Part shown: piece after piece, positions 55,808 through 64,000 of the stretch
How the letters are laid out: every line of letters begins with the position of its first letter
Position numbering within the stretch: the first letter of the stretch is position 1
Source: Vermamoeba vermiformis
Taxonomy: Eukaryota; Tubulinea; Echinamoebida
Direction of reading: 5' to 3'
NCBI GenBank assembly: GCA_045837725.1
Contig: JBEWZL010000219.1
Location: forward strand, 186,001-250,000
DNA length: 64,000 nt
Notes under the pieces: model-generated
What the model saw: the letters and a program-made list of their open reading frames with translations, nothing else
What the model was told of the DNA's origin: nothing
Databases searched by the model: none
Position numbers and translations under genes: made by a program

Positions 55808-57665
55808 TTACAATCTTTCAGTAGTCGTTGATATTTTGTTCGATGATTTGGACGAAGTTTTCTTCGTTGCTTTAGGCACCAGAACGAGACTCTGAAACAG
55901 ATCTTGGATGCACAGCACGAGGTACGAGCTGAACCAGACAGTACCATAGGCGTGGGGTTGATATGACACTGCGGTGTTGGATAATATTACGAAAATAATT
56001 ACATGCGAAACAAGACAGCCACCGACGACAAGAATGTGCGAGGTGATCTGAGCAAAAAGATTATTACCAAAAAAGGAAATAAAATAAAATAATTATTTTA
56101 TAAAATGTACTTACCGTTCCAAGAGTTCTTCCGCGCTTGCTGTCTTTTCTACTCTTCCCGCGCAAAACTTTTGACAGTTTGCCAGCGGTCACGAAGAAAA
56201 ATATTGCAAAGGCGAGGCAGACAGCGGAATAAATCGCAGAATTGACGGTGATCATCGTGGTGATGAAGACACCTGTCAGCACTGTCAAGGCGCGCGTGAT
56301 GCCAAAGCCGATCTCAATGCCGAACAGAATCGCTATGATGATAATGAACGGGATCTTGAACTTGCCGAGCATTTGATTGACGTTCAGCGACATGCCGTGC
56401 ATGACATCATGCCTAAATATATATAGTCATTAATTTTAAAATTGATAAAATTATCGAAAATTATTTCGTTGGGAACGAGATCCTTTGTTGGTGGATTTGG
56501 TCTTTGAGTGTTTAAATGTCGAACTTACCAATAGAAGGTGATTAATATAGTAACAGACAAGCTGAATGGATGCGACAAACTGAGCACTAATTGTTGCATT
56601 GCTACTGGATAAATTGCGCGCGAAACAACGGGATCCACCGCGATATGCACCACACGCACTATAATCAAAAATAAGGTCTATATTCGCCAACTAATACGAC
56701 TCGCTTACGTATATTTCCAGTTATGATCAATGAAAGACAGACTTGAGGCAGTTTGCGTCTACATCCGGTTTCTTTAACGTGTTTCGCAAGTCTGTAACTC
56801 GCAAAAGCAATATTTGCCACGGAAAATAGCGTAATAAATACTTGGAAAAAGATCATAAAGCTCTCGTTCCATGCTTTCCATGGATTGACTCCTACATTAA
56901 TAAATAAAATTAAACTGGGTGCAAGATCCAGCATAAAATGGATGTTTTTCTTACCGATTGGATTTAAAGTAGCTTCTAATGTTGCATTTGGTGGTAATGT
57001 ACTTAAAGCCGATGCAATTTTGTTGTAATCGACGAGAGAGATCTGCCACGCCGAGAGCGTTACGTCCGCAACGTCAGCCGAGTCCAAAATGTAGTTGGCT
57101 TGACCGGGATAGACTACATATGCGTTAATATGATGCACCGAATGGTCATCGATTTACGCATGTAGTATAATATTCATTAATGTGAATCGGATCTGGATTT
57201 TGTTTCAACTTGGAAATTTCGAACTTACTGCCTTGCTGCACGCTAATTATAACAGCCTTTGCACCTCTATTCTGCTCAGTTCTGATTTGAGAAAGATATG
57301 TGCCGCGGAACCAAGGCACCAGAACGATTTTGTCGATTACATCCGTCGCATTCCGAAACACGATCTCGCCATCGATTGTAAGATTATAAAAGTTGTTCCT
57401 ATATATTATAGGAAATGCAGTATATGTGCCAGCAATCGAATCAGGGCTATGAACAATCAGGTCTGTTGCAACGAATTGAAACGCAACAGCCAGAAGAATA
57501 GCAACGATGATCCCTATTTAAATAAAAAGAATTAATAAATAAAATTATTAGTATTTTAAATAATTAGACAGGCAGGGAACATCGATTTAAAGTTAAATTT
57601 TTATCAGCGTTAATGAATAGGGTAATTGAAGTATAATTTGTGTTTGATTGCTTACTTGGCTTCAT
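55808..57665 (-). CDS. PA-domain multispanning membrane protein (receptor-like)
   Basis: Seven or more exons from Met 57665 to TAA 55808, frame clean throughout. A signal peptide (IIVAILLAVAFQFVATD) leads into an extracellular protease-associated (PA)-like domain (SIAGTYTAFP, IDGEIVFR, DKIVLVPWFRGTYLSQIR, NRGAKAVIISVQQG) and a second luminal stretch. Six or seven TM segments follow (FMIFFQVFITLFSVANIAF, QLVLSLSHPFSLSVTILITF, IPFIIIIAILFGIEIGFG, VCLAFAIFFFVTAGKL, ILVVGGCLVSHVIIFVILS, VWFSSYLVLCIQDLFQSL). A Ser/Lys/Thr-rich tail ends SKSSNKISTTTERL. PA domains bind protein partners or act as lids. Combined with multiple TMs, this looks like an orphan receptor or sorting receptor. No family name is certain. 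Confidence 0.7.
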
Positions 57666-58387
57666 ATTTAACTTTAACTCGACAGTTGCGTTGTCAATCG
57701 ATTCGTAACTTTGATGTAAATGTCAAACTTGCCCCGTGCAGGTCGCTAATTACCGATTTAAATTCCATAAAAGGAAACTTCACGCTTTATTGTGTGGAAG
57801 TTAGTTGTTGGTCCTGCCTATTCAATCGAGTGTAGATATATCAATTAAGCACAATTGCCTGGCAGTAGTTTTCCGCGCAATAAGCTTCACATTATAATCA
57901 CAACAATCGGTTATTTAAAAAAATGATTACGACCAAAAAAAAATATTGAATGCACTTACAAAGATGATTTCTAATTTGTTTGGGTGCACAGTTGGAATAA
58001 AAAAGAGGTTAAATTAAATTTTCGTTGGCTCAAAATCCGGATTCCATACAGCGGTATTTCTTAATTATTTCAGAAATAGCGGCATATGAATTATAACGGA
58101 ATACATACCGTTTGATTTGAGCTCTTATAATTCGTCTTCAATGGCAGATCTTGCAAAATTCGGCGTGACCGTCACGGCCCGCCAGCGGGCGCCTTACTCC
58201 CGCACCTATTTTGACACATATGTACGGTATGCCTCGGTAATGAAGAGAATAGCCAGATTCGCCTATAATAGCCGTGCTATTCGTATCATTAATGTTACGG
58301 CAGTGAGTTACGGGCTTCGGAAAAATGTTCCGGAGAAAGCGGCGGGCACTCCGAAATCTCGGCGAATTAATGCGGGTATAAAAAGAA
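57666..58387. other. 722-bp region without a convincing gene
   Basis: AT-rich up to ~58140, then a GC-richer patch (58150-58380) with a 120-codon plus-strand ORF that lacks family similarity, overlaps the next gene, and is not called. A TATAAAA at ~58376 lies just 5' of the ATG at 58388; if it is a real TATA box, translation of the next gene probably starts at the Met at 58454. Confidence 0.4.
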
Positions 58388-58804
58388 ATGTCGCGTCGTT
58401 CCGTATTAACATGTTTCGTGAAGAAAGACACACAAGAACAGGGAATCAAAGAAATGGAACAGATCTTGGCACTTCTTAAGTTTATAGGCTACAAGCCTGA
58501 AGGAGCTGACACGTCCGAGCAAGCAATGCGCGGCATCGTCTGGTATATTGAAAGCATTGACAACAACTCCGTCTCATTTATTGATGAGTTCATTACTGGC
58601 GAAATGTAAGTCAATCCGAATCTGTTTCCATTTACTGTCGCAGATTTTCTAATCTTACTTTATAGCATATCTTACGCCCAACAAATGAAACTGAAAGATG
58701 CTCCACAGTTTCTGCCGATCGTAGAGTGGCTAGTTAAAGAGATCCGGATAAAGAGAAATGAAATCTCTGGTTTTAGACCCGCCTCCTCACTTATTCACGC
58801 TTAG
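58388..58804 (+). CDS. stand-alone CCDC93 N-terminal-domain-like protein
   Basis: Two exons joined across an intron after FIDEFITGE; ~117 aa, stop TAG at ~58802-58804. Residues MEQILALLKFIGYKPEGADT, EQAMRGIVWYIESIDNNSVS, and then ISYAQQMKLKDAPQFLPIVEWLVKEI follow the pattern of the helical N-terminal domain of CCDC93 (ALLxxxGY, GGMxWCI, FPVVQWLVK). CCDC93 with CCDC22 and COMMD proteins forms the Commander/CCC endosomal-recycling complex. Here no coiled coil follows, so it is a domain-only protein, or a larger gene truncated by later rearrangement. The start could be 58388 or 58454. Confidence 0.55.
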
Positions 58805-58988
58805 TGAGTGTAAGGCCTGCTACTATCAATTTTGTAATTTTATGTACATAAGGTGTAAATAAACCCGAATTTTCCTATCTATTAGGCAATAAAAACGGCG
58901 CTCGCGCGGATCGCGGTCTCGAAATTTCTCTTGACCAGATTGCGACCTCTATTTTCGAAGCTTTGAATGGATCGACCCACACGCGGTC

Positions 58989-61750
58989 TTAGTTAATCAC
59001 GATGTTGCCTTTCTTTTTGCTCGTTGAAGCTTCAAGCTCATCGAGGATCTCGTCAAAACTCGGCCTGTACAAACACTTTAATACGTACTTTTAGGGCACT
59101 ATATTCATATATACTTACCTCTTATTTGGCTCTTTGTCGGTACATCGAGCAATGAGTGATTTGATGACTTGCGGCCAGCGATCTTGAACGGGGAAAAACG
59201 CGGCCACATCCGCACTCGTGACATCGTGAATGACCCTATAATAGGGAATAAGACCATATGTGAGGTATGATATGCTAGTTATTGCCGTACTTGACTGGTG
59301 TCTTGCCGAGGTGCGGTGGTGTCTCGCTCCAGAGTTCCCACAAAATGACACCAAAACTAGTTTCATGAATTGTCAGTCGGGTCCAAGTAACTGCATCATA
59401 TCAATAGAGATATAGGGCGTACCTGAACACATCTGATTTGTCGGTGAATGCGTCGTGTTGCATCACTTCAGGGGCCATGTACTGAACCGTGCCGATATTA
59501 CTAAATTAGGAAATAATGAGATGCTGTTACTCTACACTTAATAGGCTGTACGCACGTCATAGTCGCCGAGGCTGCTTTAATTCTGGCCATGCCAAAGTCA
59601 CACAATTTAGCTTTCAAGTTCGCATCCAACTACCGCGTGTTAGCAAACGATCAGATCCAACATTATCGATGCTACGTACGAGTATATTATGCGTCTTCAA
59701 GTCTCTGTGCACGATGCCCATTGAATGCAAATGTACCATGCCACGTGCACAGTCAATGGCAATTCGTTGCTGGAAGGACATCTTAGTACATTGACTGCCA
59801 AATTAGGAAACATGGCGTTGTACTCACTTTCTCTTGCGCGGTCAGGTTAATCTTTTTGCCCAAATTTCCTTTTTTGATGTGCAAGTAGTCGAAGAGGCTG
59901 CCGTGTTCCAAGAACTCAGTCAAGATGTACATGTCATTCGGTGTCAAACTCACACCGAGCAGTTGAACCACATTCGGATGACTCAACTTGCTGTTCAATA
60001 GTATTAATATGGAGGAGTAATATAACAGTGGTGAGCATACCCCAAGATGCTGACTTCTTTCAAGAAGGAGTCGATCATTTCATCGTTGTTCATGCGCACG
60101 AGAAGTCGTTTCACTGCAACATCGAGCTTGTTCCACTTGCCTTTGTACACTTCGCCGAACGCTCCTGTTGTCAGAACATGTACTTAGTCACACCTTGACA
60201 CGAGTACGAGTGCTATCGAGTGATCTTACCGACACCAATCTTGGTGCCAATGGACACTTTCTCGAAGTCCACAAATGTCACGGTGGCTGTATTATCGACT
60301 TGAGTTCTCAGAATGACACCTCCTTCATTCGTCGACATCAACAACAACGGTGCTTTTTCATCTTGAATTTGTCCGTGTCTGAGCTTGTGCGTGTGACCAG
60401 CTTGCGTGTCTTTCACGAAACAGTAGTACAGCAATGGACAGTATAACAAAGTATACATCGGAATATCAAAGCCCAAAACACTGTTTTCCGATTGCGTAAG
60501 AAAACAATGCAGCTGTCAATATGAACAAAGAGCACGTACCAAAATCCCACGTCCATATTATTCAGCGTAAAAAACGCTCCAACAGCAGCCGAAGAATAGA
60601 CGATGAACAAATAGATGATCCACGGCAAGATAGTTCGACGCACTGCACGACATTAGCACGCAGCTACTACTGATATATCACTCATACCTTTGTTTTTGTT
60701 GGCTGGCAGTGCGACGTAGACGAGTGCAAACAGGTACCACGCACTGAAAAAAATGAACGTGTACATTGATTGCGGAGCTTGAAATATCGGTTGTTATTAA
60801 TTCATGATTTCAACTAACATAAGAATTACTAAAGATTACCTGGAAAAAACAAATAACACACTTCGCACGCGTAGTCAAAGTAGTACGTGAGCTACGAAAC
60901 AAAATCAGATTAGGACAAGTCTATTTTAAGTCTAACGTACCATCATGCCGACATTTATCGTCATCATGCCACAAGCCCAAATAAATGCTTTTTTGTACGC
61001 GTTTTTGTCGCTGTACGGGAAAAACGCAATGCACACCAAGAAGTTGTCCCATAGCGCTAATTAAGCATTATAATCATTGGCTATGCGATAATATTGTTCT
61101 TACCATCGCCTCCGAATAAAATACCTTTAAGAACGAGCGGTTAAAGAAAAATATTGGTTCTAGAAAAAGTTCGGAATGACCCGTCAAAAGGATACGATCA
61201 ATAACCAGTGCTATTAACTCGCTCATAGGCACAATGACTTGCAGAGCTTGCAAGACGAACCAGCATGTCACGCATAAACTACAAATATTGCATTAATTTT
61301 TCGGCCGTTTCCAAATGGATCTGATCCCAGATAGCTTGGCAACATGTTGATTGAGATAAAATCATTATAACTAGTACCTGTATAAATGATAGACGCGTAA
61401 AATAGTGAAGCTTTGATAGCTCTTGTTAAGTTTGAAAAGTAGGTATAAAAATCCAAAGACAAAGAACCCGCAAACGACCATATTGCCAGCAGTACTATGC
61501 GTAGGGCCAATAGGAAAGCTTGCATTTAACGTCGTACAGCAAGAGCCTGAATATGGAACATGATTAAGTGGAATTATATTAACGGTTGAGAAAAAGGCCA
61601 TATTATTTGAACTTACAATTCATTAATTAAATAATGATCGAAGAGGATATAATTTTTGGTGTAATATTACGGCATTTATTCTTTTTTAAGTCGTTATTAC
61701 TTACCCGTGCAGTTGATCTCAAAAGGTGTTTGAAAGCCAGGCCACTTCAT
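58989..61750 (-). CDS. 7TM-TKL receptor kinase, copy 2
   Basis: Met 61750 (MKWPGFQTPFEINCTG) to TAA 58989, same exon layout as copy 1. TM region: NMVVCGFFVFGFLYLLFKL, WFVLQALQVIVPMSELIALV, FIWACGMMTINVGMM, FIFFSAWYLFALVYVAL, LPWIIYLFIVYSSAAVGAFF, PMYTLLYCPLLYYCFV. Kinase: GAFGEVYKGKW, VAVKRLLVRM, IVHRDLKTHNILV, CDFGMARIKAAS, YMAPEVMQHDAF, DVFSFGVILWELW, RPSFDEILDELEAS, then a short Lys-rich tail (STSKKKGNIVIN). All catalytic residues are present. The first intron-bounded TM exons differ clearly from copy 1, while the ATP-binding half of the kinase and part of the catalytic-loop exon are nearly identical at the DNA level. The exon before LFGGDG uses a TTAAAG acceptor. Confidence 0.85.
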
Positions 61751-61922
61751 TGCTTATTTTCTTGTTGCCGCAATTATTCTATTGTTCTATTCTATAATTC
61801 GAGATCATACTCGTGTTGCTCAGCTCGATTTGATTTAAAAAATGCGCATCCACGTGAGTTTGAACGGTGTTGGCTTATTTACATGATTAAATACATCTTC
61901 GCAATAAAAATATGATAGGCTA

Positions 61923-64000
61923 CTATTCGATGTCTTCCAATTTGACGTACTCGTCAACTTGCTTTTTGCTTTTCTTGCTGCTCGACTTGTCGATCACGAT
62001 CACTTCTTCGGAGTTATTGATGCTCTCTTCGGCGCTAGATGCTTGATTGTTATTAATATGAGAAGGAGAACCATCAGCGCTCTCCATCTCTTCTTCCTCG
62101 TCCAACACGAAATTCTTCGAGTCCGGTTTGGAATCCGTGGAGGATGACATCAATTTGGATTGGCGCTTGTTCCTTATCTATAATAATCGTATTAATTACT
62201 ATGGCCTCCGCACAAAAACTGAAAAAACTAAAAGGGTATCGTGGATTTGCGATCACAATGCATCCCGAAGTAAGACTTACTTCTGTTAGCGTAAACAGCA
62301 ACGAGAGGCAATGTTTCATCGAGAGCTAATAAGAGTGGAATAGCAGGAGACTCCCAACCGGTCATAGCAACAGAGTACAAGTGGTTCTTGACCTCCACAT
62401 CCAGCTGGTTCTGCAGCTCTTCGTCGGTCTTAATCACGCGGAAATCTATCATATATACATTAGTACTCGCAGTCTCTAATAAATATACTCCTTACCAATC
62501 TTATTCTTGCGGAACAATCGTTGCAAAATTGACGAAGTTCGGCTGTCCTCGCCTTGTTCAATTTTGATCACGGTCAATCTGGCCTCGCGAGCCTCGACTA
62601 TTTTTAGCGCGTAATCCAATGCCAAGTCATCGTGCGTGCCTGATTTGTACACGAAGAGAATGGACTCGATCTTCAATGCACCGGTCAACGAGCGTTGCAA
62701 AACAACCGCCACATTGCTCGAGCACTTCGAGATGATCTTGTTCATAGTCTAAAATAATAATGTTATTATAGTTATATTCAATATTAATTTATAATATTCA
62801 TACCGTGCCGCGCAGAGTTGTTTTCTTTGTGCCCATCACGATCAGATCCACTCCTCGCTGAACAGCTTCAGTCGCAATATCTTCGCCATAGTTAGAGCTC
62901 ATGCGTGATATGATCTATGAATATAACATTGTTAATGCCATTACTCAAAAAGAAAAAAGATCTCGTACCTCAGACACATCCAGTCTCAACATTTTAGCGC
63001 GTTGAGCAGCGGCAATAATAACATCGTCGTTCTTCTTAGCCTATAAAAGCGTTAGGAAGTGTCACTGGAGAGCACGTGGAGCTATGTACCTTGTCAGGGT
63101 TAGATGCCACGACGAGATCTGACGGTCTGTTACTGGCTTCGAACAAACGCGTGATGAACACTTTAGGCGCTGTTTTTTGCTTGTAATTCACGAGTGACCT
63201 AGCAAGAGTACGTTAGATGTTATCACTCTAATGCCTTTTATGTATTACTTACTGTGCCAAGCTGACCATCAGTGGCGCAGTCAGACTGTAGTTCGTGCAA
63301 ACCATAATGTTGATGGCTTCCTCACTGTAGACAATGGATACGTTATATTGACTTGTATTAATATCGAGCAGTCGCTACGTACTTTGGATTCATGAACTGA
63401 GGTGCATTGGACTGGTAAGGATTGCCACCAATGCGGAACACAAGAGCAACGAGCGGCGAGACTAACATGGTGTTGACAAGCACTGTCACGACGAGAATGG
63501 CAAAGAGACGCTCAGTGATGATGTTGTGCGTGATGCCCAAGTTCAATATGATCAAGGCCACGAGACCCTTTGCGCTCATCAAGACGCCAAAGACGGCTGA
63601 CTCAGTCCACGAGAACTTGCCGAGGAATCTAGCGGGCAGACCTTCGCCAACAGCTTTGCTGATAATCGCCGCAAATGTGCACAAAATGACGTAGCCCCAC
63701 ACGGTGCCTGAGTTCAAGAGGCCGAGATGAGTGTTCAGGCCAATGATAGTGAAGAACAACGGCAAGAACACTACGGTCACCAAGTCTTCAATACGCTCGA
63801 CCAATTGGTGCTGTAACAGTGTTAGTACGACGAGCAAATAAGTTGGGGTTAGCACTTACAGGCAAGTTGACAAATCGAGGCACGCAAATGCCAACCAAGA
63901 ACGCGCCAACAATAGCACTCAGACCAATAATTTCAGCGATCCTAAGTAGGTGTTAGTACTGATAATGATGCTAAATAGAGGACAGCACAACGTACCAGGC
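61923..64000 (-). CDS. CPA2-type monovalent cation/proton antiporter, 3' part
   Basis: The gene runs off the right edge, so its start is missing. Readable exons show TM helices of the antiporter core (EIIGLSAIVGAFLVGICVP, VTVVFLPLFFTIIGLNTHLG, GYVILCTFAAIISKAVGEGL, GVLMSAKGLVALIILNLGI, FAILVVTVLVNTMLVSPLVA). A soluble C-terminal part carries two USP-like Rossmann stretches (INIMVCTNYSLTAPLMVSLA, VDLIVMGTKKTTLRG, NVAVVLQRSL), as in CHX/KHA1 K+/H+ exchangers of endomembranes. The end is acidic and Ser-rich (DEEEEMESADGSPS ... VDEYVKLEDIE). Between 62074 and 62180 the frame moves by +1. A 34-nt intron (GTCATCC...CTCGAAG) or an indel would join NKEQAPIQID to NFVLDEEEE. Confidence 0.8.

Noticed and set aside
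58117-58479. 120-codon plus-strand ORF in a GC-richer patch
   Set aside because: Overlaps the start of the CCDC93-like gene in another frame and has Arg/Ser-biased sequence without recognisable motifs; composition of the patch explains the openness.
12973-62180. TGA read as a sense codon
   Set aside because: TGA is the natural last codon of several intact genes (TKL kinase, Sen2, receptor copy 4), and readthrough in the same frame does not restore homology; only a +1 move does.
1-64000. tRNA genes, rRNA, CRISPR arrays, bacterial operons
   Set aside because: I saw no cloverleaf with A and B boxes, no rRNA block and no regularly spaced repeats; intron-rich genes exclude prokaryotic origin.

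Overview
This is nuclear DNA of a eukaryote. Almost every gene is split by GT-AG introns, mostly 42-65 nt, with donors such as GTAAGT, GTACGT and GTGCGT. Genes are 35-800 bp apart on both strands, and most stops are TAA. Class E (cAMP-receptor-like) 7TM proteins, a Zn2Cys6 transcription factor, a large share of TKL-type kinases (one with a tyrosine-kinase-like HRDIAARN loop), 7TM-kinase fusions and a Galpha gene together suggest a free-living amoebozoan. I cannot name the genus. Gene models below were built by hand: splice sites were chosen to keep frame and rejoin recognisable domains.

1-21 kb, housekeeping and signalling: a partial coiled-coil protein resembling FIP200/ATG17 scaffolds; a PHF12/Pf1-like protein (PHD, PHD-like, FHA); a G-protein alpha subunit; mitochondrial ATP synthase OSCP; a DH-PH RhoGEF with three C-terminal WW domains; a tyrosine-kinase-like kinase with DFS instead of DFG; an 89-aa protein matching the Arp2/3-binding N-terminus of cortactin; a NIT1-like amidase; and tRNA-splicing endonuclease subunit Sen2.

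21-38 kb: a Zn2Cys6 transcription factor convergent with a SETD3-like SET protein; a membrane-anchored sphingomyelinase-like phosphodiesterase sharing a 114-bp divergent promoter with the SET gene; a kinase-fold remnant; then a block of minus-strand secreted or surface proteins (S28 peptidase, Kelch-EGF protein with a GPI-like tail, Cys-rich protein with a GPI-like tail plus a decayed copy of its last exons) and a small heat-shock protein.

38-62 kb, receptor region: four tandem minus-strand 7TM receptors, all ending in a Cys-Cys-Val/Ile tail, flanked by one of two paralogous 7TM-TKL kinases 12 kb apart. Parts of the kinase exons and one intron are almost identical between the two copies, which suggests gene conversion. 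Between the copies lie an NmrA-like reductase, an F-box-like protein, a GDSL esterase, an SDR, a PA-domain multispan protein and a stand-alone CCDC93-N-like protein. The window ends inside a CPA2 cation/proton antiporter.

The features most worth checking are the stand-alone cortactin NTA protein; the receptor array with its shared tail; the conversion tract in the 7TM kinases; candidate very short introns (28-34 nt); a few +1 reading-frame breaks with no intron explanation; and a strongly over-represented 12-bp palindrome.
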